Below are positions 9,720-20,800 of a stretch of 64,000 nucleotides of DNA, in pieces. Each line of letters opens with the position of its first letter. The first letter of the stretch is position 1. This stretch comes from Cinnamomum chago (taxonomy: Eukaryota; Streptophyta; Magnoliopsida; Laurales; Lauraceae), in assembly GCA_038049695.1 (NCBI GenBank), contig CP142451.1, positions 66,717,501-66,781,500 on the forward strand, read 5' to 3'. A program made the translations under genes and the position numbers. Under the pieces are notes generated by a model. The model saw nothing but the letters and a program-made list of their open reading frames with translations, was not told where the DNA came from and ran no database searches.

Positions 9720-10970
9720 TCAGCATTCATATATTTTTGAGCTTTTGCCAATAGTTCTGGCATGCTCTTTTGGTGGTCGCTTCGTTACTGAAAAGAGGAA
9801 ACTGGATGAACGGAGGCCTCCCAGAAAGGCGGTCATGGTGACTTTGTCATTGGGCTCCTCGACTTGGAGGACCTCCTCGTTAAAACGAGTGAGGTAACTC
9901 CTCAGACTCTCATCTCGGTCCTGTTTTATGCTAAGTAGGTGTGTGGCAGGCTTCTGGTGGCGGCGCCTATCGATAAAGTGTGAGACAAAAGATTTGCTCA
10001 ACTCTCCAAAGGTGGCAATGGATGCTTAGGGGAGATTGGCAAACCACTATCAAGCGGAACCCTTCAATGTAGTTGGAAATGCCCTGCACATTATCTCGTT
10101 AGGGATATTATACAGCTGCATTTTTTTTTGTACGTCTCCAGATGGTCCAGTGGATCCTTCGTTCCATCAAAGGTCTCCAAGGATGGCATCTTGAACTTCC
10201 GAGGGAGTTGGTAGTTCGCCACGGCGGGTTTGAACAGTGTGTCCGTCCATTGTACAAGGTAGTCTATTGTTTCTGGTACCTGTGCCTTCATGGCATTGAA
10301 GACATTGCCAATCTGATTCTGCATTTCCTTGATCTTCTCATCCCAATGATTGGGGCTTCTCTGGACTGGCCTTGGAAATGACTCTCATCTTCCAGGCTGT
10401 GATTTTCACTTCCCCCCTCCAGAAAATGAGGATCTTCATCGTTGGAAGCAGAGGGAGGGGGTGGAAGTCCACCGCGATTCGATCCTCCAGGTGGGGCTCT
10501 GCCCGGGGGTGGAGGCACGTCGAGATGGGCACGACCTTGAGGGTCGACCAGAAGTCTTCCGTGTAGGGCGACATGGGGAACTCCACTGGAGGCGCCCTGG
10601 GCGCCCAGGTGTACTCCTCGACCCTGGGCGCCCAGGTGAGGATGATGACGGGCGGCACCTTGGCCCCGGGCACCATGTGGACGGGCGCCCGGGTGAGGTG
10701 CCCCTCTGCGTGGAGCAACTGGTTGCTCCGAGCGTGGTACTTCTTACTGTCATGTACCAATTGGTGCTCCTCCTTGCCCTACCAGCATGAGTTGCAATAT
10801 CTGCTGGTTCTGGATCACCAGCTGCTGCATGGTCTCCAGCATCTGTTGAGGAGAGGGAGTAGGAGCATTCGGTGCAGGGTTAGTCGATGGAGGGTTACCC
10901 TCGCCCTCCCGCGAAGGATTACCATCTTGTCGCCTTGTTGACCTTGTGGTGATTGGCATAGCTTTAAAAA
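9720..10970 (-). pseudogene. gag: Tat-type gag coding remnant
   Basis: Minus-strand translations match the capsid (gag) protein of Tat/Retand-type Ty3 elements. MPSLETFDGTKDPLDHLETYKK lies near 10,110-10,190, and the stretch with FVSHFI, KPATHLLSIKQ, SLRSYLTRFN and KVTMTAFLGGL lies at about 9790-9995. The N-terminal part near 10,760-10,970 is rich in proline and glutamine. Gag forms the particle that packages element RNA. The coding region is broken in several places and is a fossil. A GGCGCC palindrome cluster sits inside the N-terminal half. No zinc knuckle or pol region follows before the minisatellite. Confidence 0.75.
10596..10636. repeat. CCTGGGCGCCCAGG palindrome pair
   Basis: The 14-bp palindrome CCTGGGCGCCCAGG occurs at 10596-10609 and 10623-10636, 27 bp apart, within the gag-like part of the Tat-type element. 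Related CCCGGG and GGCGCCC words lie within 100 bp. Confidence 0.7.
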
Positions 10971-10990
10971 AAAGAAATTTTCTTTGATTC

Positions 10991-11006
10991 CCACAGACGG
11001 CGCCAA
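10991..11006 (-). promoter_or_regulatory. Primer binding site of the Tat-type element
   Basis: On the minus strand, directly inside the 5' LTR, the sequence reads TGGCGCCGTCTGTGG. This TGGCGCC-type tRNA primer site is common in plant Tat/Athila-type Ty3 elements. Confidence 0.75.
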
Positions 11007-11008
11007 AC

Positions 11009-11511
11009 TGATGATGCCAAAAAGTGTTTTCGGGCACCACCGGTCAACAAGTAATAAGTAATTAATGTGAAAATTAATGGGGAGAGAGAGAATTTATAGT
11101 GGTTCGGTCAGTGTGACCTACGTCTACTTCAAACTGGTGATATTACTTCTCTGAGGTAGAGCTTACAAGTCAAAAGAATACAATGATAGTGTAAAAATGG
11201 AGAAGAATTGCTTGCCCCCCAGTGCTGGTGGGGTTCTGTAATTTATAGTCCCTAACAGATGGGGACGACTCTTCAGCAACGACGCTTCATTCTGGCGGAG
11301 TCTTCGAACCGCCCTCAACAGACGAGGCATGTATGATCTCCTATGCAGGACTTGGTAAAAGTGGGTTAAGGGAAACGACGCGCTGACATCGTCGCTTCGT
11401 GGATCCAGATCCAACTTTCAACGAATGGATTTAGACCTGGGCTTATCGCGAACTCGAGTCACTTAGGCCTGACCCGTTATTGTGGACCGAGTCATTTGGG
11501 CCGACCCATCA
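11009..11511 (-). repeat. 5' LTR of the Tat-type element
   Basis: 503-bp partner of the LTR at 1641-2146, followed by the TSD copy ATACT at 11512-11516. It carries the same stem-loop module (about 11096-11130) with the TATAAA box on the minus strand. Confidence 0.85.
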
Positions 11512-11516
11512 ATACT

Positions 11517-13765
11517 GATATTATTCCAATTTGGCACGAGGCTCAATTTTGTGGTCATTGAACATTAAATCACCATTGGTTTCAATCTTAAAACATTCTA
11601 CTATTATGATACCATTAGACTTTAAGGCCGTTAGATCAAGGGCTAGGCTAATCTAGCGTGGCTGATTTTTGTGTCCCCTCGTCTATATGTAAACCTAACT
11701 ATCCACCATCTTTCCATTGATAGACATTCATCTAAGTAGCCCCATGAGATAGATTTTTTTTTGTTAATTTGTAAAATTGTATTTAAAAAAGAAGAAATGA
11801 CCAATTGGCCCCAAGAGATAGATTGCTTTTGAGAAAATGCAGTGTGCTCACAGGAGAACATTCTCACAAATTCATAAGCTCAACTTTTCTACTCAACCTT
11901 ATTTAAAGAGCTTTTAGAAACTTCATAATCCTTTTTTTCTTTTCCTACCATTGCATTCTTGACCTCTCCAAATACATATTTCGTTTACGCTTCTTGAATA
12001 CATCTCACAAAATTCATTTTTGTTCTTTTGTGAATAAAGGACTTGCCTCTAAGTACGTAACATGTTCGATCATATAACATTTCTTCATTTAGTTTTCTAC
12101 GGGAGAGCTACTCTTACGTTCCAATATAAGTTGTGGAACAAAATTTTCAATTTTAATTATTTGACCACTGGACCATAGCCCACATTGGTTTTTACCTGAT
12201 TCATGAAATGGGCGGATGATATCTTGATCTTCTGTACTCATAGAAAATCAACAGCTTAGACCTTATGGCACCCATTAACCCATAGCCACTTGTTAGCACT
12301 GGGAGGCCGACTTTGTCCTTGTACTCACCTTTCAAAGAAAGAGCCAAGGGGTGGGTCCGCCCTTCAGCATGCAAGTGCTTGTATATTCTCCCTTACTTTA
12401 TAGGACTTGGAGCCCTGCATGCTGTGAGTTGTGACTCAGTGCCGTGCAACTCAAAAAAGAAGCCATTTCCTCCAACAACTTTTGGGGATGCCCACTTGAG
12501 TTTGTTGGGTGCTCTAGATGTGGGTTTGATGGTCCCCAAGGAGCATGTGGCGTAGGGATTCATTCACCATCCTCTTGAGAGATTTTGTTTCTTTTAGTTA
12601 AATAAAAGGGAAGCATGCCACAGTAAGGGCATGTGTCCCCATCTCAAGATGTAATCAGTGTTTACCCTTAAGCTATTTTTCTAATGCTTAATCACCATTT
12701 AAGCAAGTGGCATGACCTTTTCTGCCGACAAGCTAGTGTGGCAACATTAATGACAGTAACTACCTGCTTATGCTCAATAAACACAATGGTCACCTCGAAA
12801 GGCGTCATCATTGTCAGGAGATAAGTACAAGTGTTGAGGGGCCCTAATCAACATTTGCAATCGCTTTTACCTCAACTGATTATGGATACGGTCTGATCAG
12901 ATTTAAGTACACACGCGACTGGTATTGTAGAGTGGTTGATATGTTTTGTAAAATGACCCTTGTAATTTGTAAATGGATGCACCTGATGCATGAGAATACA
13001 GTGATGCACTATATTGAAAATATTTAGATGTAAATTATTACAATATGTGACATAAGCCAATCCATTGACCCCAGCATTTACTTTTGAGTCCTTATTTGCG
13101 CCATACCATGGCAAAATCTATGACAAAGTCCCAAGTGGAATTGGGAACTTTACTCCTTCCATCCCAACGACTAGGGATCGATTTCTGGTGGGTGGCTTTA
13201 TTCCTCTCCAACTAGGCCACTGACCCAAGTAAGAAAAAAATAAAAATAAAAAGTCCCAAGTGGAATAATGTCTGGACAATAAATTGTTGCCCATTTAAAG
13301 GGGCCGCAGTGACCAAAGAATTCCAATTATTTACTAGCACAAAAACCCATGTTGCTAAGCATGGTACAGCCATATAATGCAAATCAAACTACTATAAAAA
13401 AAATCAAACACTCATAAATTTAACATCCATATATTGAACAATTAAACACTAATAAACCTAAAAAAAATGTAAGTGATGAATAAATTTGTAATGAACATTA
13501 CCATAAAGTCATGACTGCTTAGGAGATTAAATATTGGAGATTTTATAAGAGGAACAAAATAATAGACATTTTAAAAGAGACTAATTAAGTTATGACGTCA
13601 ACAACAGTAAGCACTTTCAATTCAAATTAATTATAAATTTTTTTCTTATATTTGAATAGTTAAAGAAGAAGAAAAAGTGTATACCAGCTATGGAAGACCA
13701 AAACCAATTGTATAAACCACAATGAATAAAAAAGCTAATGGTGCATCTCTTACTTCCACCTTATT
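11517..13765. other. Unassigned AT-rich DNA
   Basis: No recognisable gene or transposon boundary. Open frames are short (up to about 80 codons, for example 12313-12555) and have no domain or composition signature. It is the continuation of the DNA into which the Tat-type element inserted, since the TSD joins 1640 to 11517. It may be decayed repeat sequence. Confidence 0.4.
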
Positions 13766-14527
13766 CTCTAAGCTTCCTTGTTAGCATCCTCTCAATAACC
13801 TAGTAACCATAGGAGTTCTTCACGAGTTCATGAGCAAACCTATGGGAAAATGGAGATCAAATCTTTGAAGTCCAACAAAATGGACTGGATAGACCAATCT
13901 AGTGTCCCATTGATCGCTCTCGAACCATGTTAAGAGCTTCAAACAAAAGATGAATCGTGTGGAATACTCATAAACTAGTTTATTTAAACTCAGATTCGAT
14001 AGTTCTCACCTCTGCTTCTTTCGGAGAATAGACTTTATATCCATCAAGCGAACAAGCATGCACCCAAGAGCCATTAAACCAAATATCAAAGTCAAATCTA
14101 TCTTTTCCATCCATGGCTATAAATGAGGCATTTGATAAGACATGAGTTGTGCCTCTAGGGGTCCTCAAACTAAAATCGCGATGAAACTCTGAAGATCCTT
14201 TTCGATCCATTTCAGACCTGTGCATATAGATATCAATCAATCTTTTAACAATGTTGATCGTAATAAAAAAAAATTTTGATTTTCATGCCTGCAAAAATTA
14301 GATCATATTAGATTTTCCATATGGCCCTTCACAAATCCAAGACCCAAATATTAGTTTGAGGATGGGTAGGTGGAACCGACGAATCAAGGAAGCCCATGAA
14401 AGAACTCGACCAATCCCGGATCCTAAGAAGAGCAACAATATGAGATAGCATTTCAATATTAGAACCAAACCAAGTAGCTCTCGCATGTTCACATAGAAAG
14501 AGAGTTTGCTCAATTGACCCTTCAAGG

Positions 14528-15078
14528 TAGGGGTGTAACGGTTCGGTTAACCGGTCTTTTTGGGGAAACCGTTAACCGAACCGTAACCGCGGTTTTCCAT
14601 CTTTAAAAACTGTAACCGTAACCGTATGTACAAAAACCGTGGAAAATCGAACCGCGGTTAACCGTATTATACGGTTCGGTTACGGTTAATAACCGTGGAA
14701 AAATATACACAGTAATACAGTATAATTACAGTATTATACGGTTACGGTTACAGTTCAGTTACGGTTAATAACCGGCGATGACGATGTGGGAAGCTAGGGT
14801 TTGGTTTTAGGTAAGGAAAATTCCGTTTACCCCTCATGTATATATTATTTTATTTGTTATTGGTGCGGTTAACCACATACGGTTAACCGAACCGTATTTT
14901 ACGGTTCGGTTCGGTTAATAACCGTGAATATTGTGGAAAACCGTAACCGAACCGAACCGTGCGGTTTTTTTGTTTTATTTACCGTAACCGAACCGAACCG
15001 TGAAAATACAGTTAATAACCGCGGTTCGGTTCGGTTCGGTGCGGTTTGACGGTTAGGCGGTTTTTTCTTACACCCCTA
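14528..15078. mobile_element. hAT-like MITE
   Basis: The ends TAGGGGTGTAA and TTACACCCCTA are inverted repeats. The flanks CTTCAAGG (14520-14527) and CTTCAAGA (15079-15086) form an 8-bp TSD with one mismatch, as in the hAT superfamily. The 551-bp interior is noncoding and almost entirely built from ACGGTTCGGTTAACCG words in both orientations. It sits inside the minus-strand LINE. Confidence 0.85.
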
Positions 15079-15366
15079 CTTCAAGAAATCATATAGTAGA
15101 GAAAATGCATCTTCAGAAATATTTTTATTGTAAAGAAATTTGCATGCCTGAATTGTGCTATTAAGGAATCCCAAATAAAAAGAAAATAACTCTTTGAGGT
15201 AAGAAAAGATGCCATAAAGACTTTGAATTAATGGGAGAGGTAAGGATATCTCTACCTTCACTATGGATGGGTTTGTAGGCAGATCTTGAAGACAGTTCAT
15301 CCCCTTTCAAAAAGGGCTAAATTCTCCTATCATTTCTTCTATAAGGGATATGGATTTTATTGATAC

Positions 15367-15590
15367 ACAACACCAAAAACAGGAAATTGGAACGGAAAAG
15401 CGTTCCTAATCCTTCCGTTCCTAATCCGTTAAACCGTTCCAAAAGCGTTCCAATTTCCGTTCCAATTTGGTACCAACCGTTCCTAATCCGTTAAAGCGTT
15501 CCAATTTCCTGTTTTTGGAACGGTTTAACGGATTAGGAACGCAAGGATTGGGAACGCTTTTCCGTTCCAATTTCCTGTTTTTGGTGTTGT
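15367..15590. mobile_element. Foldback MITE with long inverted repeats
   Basis: ACAACACCAAAAACAGG at the left is mirrored by CCTGTTTTTGGTGTTGT at the right. The inverted repeats extend through GAAATTGGAACGGAAAAGCG (about 40 bp each). The 5-bp flanks GATAC (15362-15366 and 15591-15595) look like a TSD. The interior repeats GGAACG and GGTTTAACGG words in both directions, so the whole 224 bp could fold into a stem. No coding capacity is present and the superfamily is not certain. It is inserted in the LINE. Confidence 0.8.
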
Positions 15591-16021
15591 GATACTCTCC
15601 ACATCAGTAGTAGAATTATTGAAATTACTTCTAATTAGCTAGGCATTCTAGATTTTGTCCGAATTCCAAAGGTCTTTAATCAAAAGGTTCTGACTGACCA
15701 CATTAGAAACAAGTTTTCTAAGACAACTGTCCAAAGGGATCCAATTAAGATTCCAAATAAACTTTGATCCTCTTTTGCAAATAACCCATCACACCCTCTC
15801 ATTAATCAGATTAGTTGCTTCTATAAACCCTTTCCAAAATCAGAAATTTCATTTTCTAAAGTTGGCCTCCCAAATAGGCTTATTCATAATATATTATGCA
15901 TTAAGAATCTTTGAACTTATAGTCGGCTTTCATTAGAAAGGAACCTCCAACTCGTTTTATTCAAGAGGGTAAGATCGTTCTCTTTGGTGTCTCGAATCCC
16001 TAATCCCTGGTCTTTTAGTAG

Positions 16022-16466
16022 TGTCACGCCCCTATACCCGATTAATAGGTAAACCGGATCCAGGGTGTGAGATTAGGGGCCAATTGAAAAAAAAAAATCT
16101 CTATTCATAGCCTATGTTTAGGTCTCAAAGATCTAAGTCTGTGGTCAAGATAGAATGTTTCAACCTCTGAACAACCTGCGGAAGATTTAATAACAATAAT
16201 CATTCAATAAAGTTCATAACATAGTTTGTAATGCAAGGCTTTGATTTCCCTTTTTATATTCAAGTTTATAAACAAAAGATATAAAGTTTATAAAAAAACA
16301 TGGCCATCCCAAAACCTAGGCCATGATACAAAAAATAAAAAATAAAAAAAAATCAAAAGATAAGACTCCAAAAGCAAGTGCCCCCAATGTTATGCTCACT
16401 TGCCAAGAGTGACGACACTACATTACGTTGTCGGCACGCCACTCATGGAACTCCTCTGGCCGAGGA
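16022..16466 (-). mobile_element. Tekay-like LTR end, copy E (fragment)
   Basis: Starts TGTCACGCCCCTATACCCG, the inverted 3' terminus expected of a Tekay-like LTR on the minus strand. Text such as CTGCGGAAG and ACGACACTACATTACGTTGTCGGC resembles the corresponding part of the other copies. It is cut at its inner side by the copia element at 16467, and its remainder is not found in the window. Confidence 0.5.
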
Positions 16467-17817
16467 TGTTATGGAGAGTTTTTGATGAAGTGTCCAGCAT
16501 GATTATGTGTTGGAATTACTGTCAACACATTGTCACAAACTTTGCAAACAAGTGTGGTGAAGTACAACAACGCAGCTATGAACCAACTGTTGTTGTGCTT
16601 ATATCTTCACAGCTACCATCTGGACTAAAAAATGGTCAACATGACTTTTGTGCATCAGTGATAGGACTTGATTTTTGGTCTTGGAATCGGGTTGATCTGA
16701 CTTTAGGTTTTAAAGTTATGGCCCGGACAGCGGGACAACTCTATCTCTCTCAGGTTGCTGTTTTTCCTAAACCAGTCAGCTTCAAGGTGTTTTTACTCTA
16801 CCGTCCAGTCAATCTGGGTTAAATCTCAAAACATGAAAGTTGTAGCCCTCTGATATATCTTTCATTTGGCTCAAGAATCATGTCATTTCGAGCTCGGAAG
16901 AGGAAGTTATGAATTTTCTAGTGGAGATATATTTTGCAGTTTTTCTGCACTGCGAGATTAATATATCTTCTGGGTAGGTTGCTGTGGGTCCCATTATGTG
17001 CTGGAAAGTAATAAGCAGATGGCCCATCATATTCATCTGACCCAAATGGTAAGTCAGCCTAGCCAAAACGTGAAATTTCATGTTGGGTTCTTTTGCTTGG
17101 CAAGAAAGCCAAAAAGATATTCCTCCTATCTTTTTGTTGTGAGCAATTTCCTCTATTGGCTAGAGATCCAACTTTTTAGGATCTGAAAATATGAGGTTGG
17201 AAAACGGCATTATTAAAAGAAGAAGATGAGAGATTAAAAATAGCGTGAGGAGAGTTTTTCAAGAGAGATTTAGAGAGAAGAGTGATTGTGAGAAGAAGGT
17301 GCTGCTGGGGTTGCTGTGTTGCACGTTTCTATAGCAAGTGTGGACGAGAATGTGCTCATGAAGATGATGATTCGTCCATAGATAAGTGTCTCTCTGTTTA
17401 TGGCTTAAATTTCAATCTGTAAAGGATTGAGAGAGAGAGAGATTGTAGTGGGGAAGGGCTGTAGAAAGATCTAAACTTTTATTCTGTAAAACATCAAGTG
17501 GGTGCTTGGTGTTGGGGATTTGGTGATCCTGTCTGTGGGTGCAGACATCTTGGAAAGGGAGTAGGTGCTTCCTAGATAGTGGGTGCTATCTGAAACTCAA
17601 GGGTTGGTGCTCTTTGTCGTTGGTGCGACTAAATAGATTCAGACCTATTCCGGATCGGTGTTCGGACAGTCTTTGAACCGTGGACGTAGCCTTTTTTTGG
17701 TGAACCACGTTAAATCCGTTGTCCGTGTGTGTGATTTGATCTTTTGTTGTTGAAATTGGACCTGGTTTTAAGAAATCACTGATTCACCCCCCCTCTCAGT
17801 GATCGCGATATCCAACA
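16467..17817 (+). repeat. 5' LTR of the SIRE-like copia
   Basis: Aligns from its start with 23071 onward. It ends ATCCAACA just before the primer site. Near its end it carries the module GTGGACGTAGCC ... GGTGAACCACGTTAAAT (17680-17716) and a short poly-C tract. The 3' LTR begins 14 bp further out than this copy. Confidence 0.85.
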
Positions 17818-17819
17818 AT

Positions 17820-17832
17820 TGGTATCAGAGCC
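17820..17832 (+). promoter_or_regulatory. tRNA-Met primer binding site
   Basis: TGGTATCAGAGCC lies two bases after the LTR end. It is the standard copia primer site complementary to initiator tRNA-Met. Confidence 0.9.
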
Positions 17833-17871
17833 AGGCTCCCTTGATAAGCTTAACACGCTGAGGGTGATCTC

Positions 17872-20800
17872 TTGTCAAATCACATGGCATCTAATACAGG
17901 GAATATGAAAGCACCTTTGTTTGATGGTTCTAATTACTCCTTCTGGAAGATCAGAATGCAGGCCTTCATCAAATCACTTGGCTATGATGTCTGGGAGGCT
18001 GTCAGAGTCGGTTACAATGCTGCCATCGTACCCACTGATGCTGCAACGAAGAAGTTAGCAGACAACGACTCCAAGGCGCATAATGCACTCTTTAGTGGCC
18101 TTGTGGACAGCGAGCTGGTCAAAGTTATTGCATGCAAAACAGCCAAGGAAATATGGGACAAGTTGCAAAGCATTCATGAAGGTGATGAGAAGATTAAAGA
18201 GGCAAAGTTGCAAACTCATCGCTCTCAATTCGAGTCTCTTCGCATGGAGGAAAGCGAGAATATTGACTCTTACTTGTAACGAGTGAATGAAGTCACGAAT
18301 GACATTCGTGGACTAGGGGAGGAGATTAAGGAACCAGTCATCGTCAAAAAGGTTCTAAGATCTCTCCTTTCCCGGTTTGATTCCAAAGTCTCTGCCATTG
18401 AAGAAGCTAAGGATCTGAATGCTTTCACCATGGATGAATTGCATGGTTCTCTCACTGCGTACGAGATGCGCATAGGCAAGACGTCCTCGTCTGATAGAGA
18501 AGCGACCTTCAAAGCTCAGAAAAAGGGGAAAGAGATTGCTGGCCATGATGCTGATACTGAGGATGATGAGCTTGAGGCTCAATTTGTTAGAAAGCTGAAG
18601 AAAGGAAGCAATGGAAAGTACAAAGGGAAGCTACCCTTTAAATGCTTCAATTGTGGAGGTTTTGGTCATTTTGCTGTGAAGTGTCCACTGAAAGAAAACA
18701 ATGATAATGACTCTTATGCTCATAAGAGTAAAGGGAAGAAAAATTTCAGAAAAAGGGGCAAAGCAAAAAACTTTATAAGTCAACAAGATGACAGCACGTC
18801 TGAAACTTCAGACGATGATGAATCAGCTGAAGCAACTGAAGCTCTCTTCATGGTTACTATTGAAGAAGAAGAGGAGCAAGAGCTGGAAGAGGAAGAGGAG
18901 GCTGAGGTCAATCTTGAAGAAGAACTCATTGCTGCACTTGAGGAGCTTAGCATGGAACGTAAAACAAGTAAGAAAAATCTGAAACTTCTCCATGAATCTG
19001 AAAGTTCAGTTGTTGCTCTGAAAACTCAAGTTGAAGAATATAAAAGAATGGTGGAAGGCCTTGAAAATCAAATAAGTATAAAAAAGGAAGAGGCTATGAA
19101 ACTTGAAACTGAAATCGCTAGAGCAAAGGCTGAAAACTTGGAAAGTAGCCAAAAACTCAAAGCGCTCCAAGCGATTGAAGGGACAATGAAACTCAATGAA
19201 ATTCTGAAAGTTCAAAAGCCCTTCCACAATAAATTTGGTATTGGATTTGAGATCGGAGAGTCCTCTAAGGCTGCACCTTCTTTGTTTATGAAACAGAGTG
19301 CTATACCTCTCAAGGCTACAAAGCTTCAAATTCAGCCTAGTATTGAGATGGTCAATAAGAAAAGGTTTTTGGAGTTTAACCAGCCACCTAAGAAAGGAAG
19401 AATGTTCAGATTCTATGGTTATTGCTTTCATTGTAATAGATATGGACATAAAAGAGCTGATTGTAGATTCTATGTTAGAAACAGTCCATTAGTGACTAGG
19501 AACCCTTTTTCAATCCTAAAAGGCCACAAAATTGAGTGCCATAAGTGTTATAATTATGGACACTTGGCTAGGGATTGTAGGTTGCCTATTGCTAACCAAT
19601 TTCAGGTTGAAAAGAAACCCAAGTTAGTCAAGGCTTGGAGGGCAAAGAAAAGTGCAGAAAATTCCAAGGAATCGCTCATTGTGCAAATGGCATTCAATGC
19701 ACAAAAGAAGGCAGCACCATGGGTCCTTGATAGTGGCTGTTCAAGCCATATGATAGGTGATAAGGATAAATTCATCAAATTACAGCACTGTGAAGGCGGA
19801 ACAGTGAAGTTTGGTAACAATGATGGTGCCAAAATCTGCGGAAAAGGTGTTGCTCAGCTAATGGCAAACAAGATCAGATCAGAAGAAGTCTTATATGTGT
19901 CTGGACTGAGACACAACTTGCTAAGTGTGAGCCAGATCTGTGACAAGGGCAACGAAGTTGTCTTCACAAAGAATGGGTTTGTTATCAAGAAGTGTAGCAA
20001 CGGCAAAACAGTGGCTACTGGATCTAGGACTGCTGGAAATCTCTATACATTTTCAGATGGAGCCGAAAAGACTTGCTTGATGAGTCGGACAGAGGAAAGT
20101 TGGTTGTGGCACAAACGCCTCGGGCATCTAAGCTTTGATAACATGTCAAAGATTTGCAATTCAAAGTCTGTAAGAGGTATGTCTACAGTTGAAAAGCCTT
20201 CCAACCCCATTTGCGACTCTTGCCAAAAGGGAAAGCAAACGAGGGTAATGTTCAAGTCAAAGGAGCATCATTCAAAGAAACCTCTTGAGCTAGTGCACAC
20301 TGATCTCTGTGGACCGATGCGAACTCAAAGCACCAATGGAGATAAGTATTTCATGTTATGCATTGATGATTATACTCGTATGACATGGGTATTGTTTCTT
20401 AAACATAAACATCAAGCACTTGATCGTTTTAAAGTGTTTAAAGCACAGGTTGAAAATCTAATTGAAAAACGTATCAAGATTTTAAGGTCTGATCGTGGAG
20501 GCGAGTTCACATCTGAAGAGTTCACTAAGCATTGTGAACACCATGGCATTCAAAGACAATACTCAACCCCTAGAACTCCACATCAAAATGGAGTTGTGGA
20601 ACGGAAAAATCGCACCGTGCAAGAGATGGCTCGCACAATGCTAACTGAAAGCAAGCTGGCTGACAAATATTGGAAGGAGGCAATTCATACGGCTGTATAC
20701 ATTCAGAATCGATGCTTGATCAGGCCACATGAAGACAAAACTCCCTATGAGCTATGGTTTGGGAGAAAAGCAACAGTCAAGCACTTCAGAGTCTTCGGTA

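Larger units (their letters stand above)
1641..11511 (-). mobile_element. Tat-type Ty3 retrotransposon, nested host
   Basis: Two LTRs of about 505 bp (1641-2146 and 11009-11511) start with TG and end with CA on the plus strand as well as the minus. They are flanked by a perfect 5-bp TSD, ATACT (1636-1640 and 11512-11516), so the element has both original ends. It is read on the minus strand, with its 5' LTR at the right. Without the nested SIRE solo LTR and its TSD its interior is only about 2.9 kb: gag-like sequence and noncoding DNA, with no protease, reverse transcriptase or integrase visible. It is a broken or non-autonomous copy. By eye the LTRs differ at about 5 percent of sites, which suggests an age of one to a few million years. 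Confidence 0.85.
13770..16021 (-). mobile_element. Decayed L1-type LINE
   Basis: The minus strand encodes pieces of a plant L1 protein in order. At the right end (16,010-15,930) a stretch reading GLGIRDTKENDLTLLNKTSWRF matches the conserved end of the reverse transcriptase region. The zinc-binding linker and RNase H follow leftward. The 14240-13980 frame (GSWVHACSLDGY ... KEAEVRTIESEFK) and a WSIQSILLDFKDL stretch near 13,900 resemble the RNase H C-terminus. Reading is interrupted by stops and frameshifts and by two MITEs, so the copy is inactive. The 5' part is cut off by the Tekay-like LTR at 16022. The left end is not sharply defined. Confidence 0.6.

Noticed and set aside
12313-12555. 80-codon frame in the unassigned AT-rich region
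   Set aside because: Short, with no domain, promoter or splice context, so it is not distinguishable from chance.
16400-16822. 140-codon frame, with a sister frame at 23095-23427
   Set aside because: Both copies lie in the two LTRs of the young copia and have no domain; they are LTR sequence.
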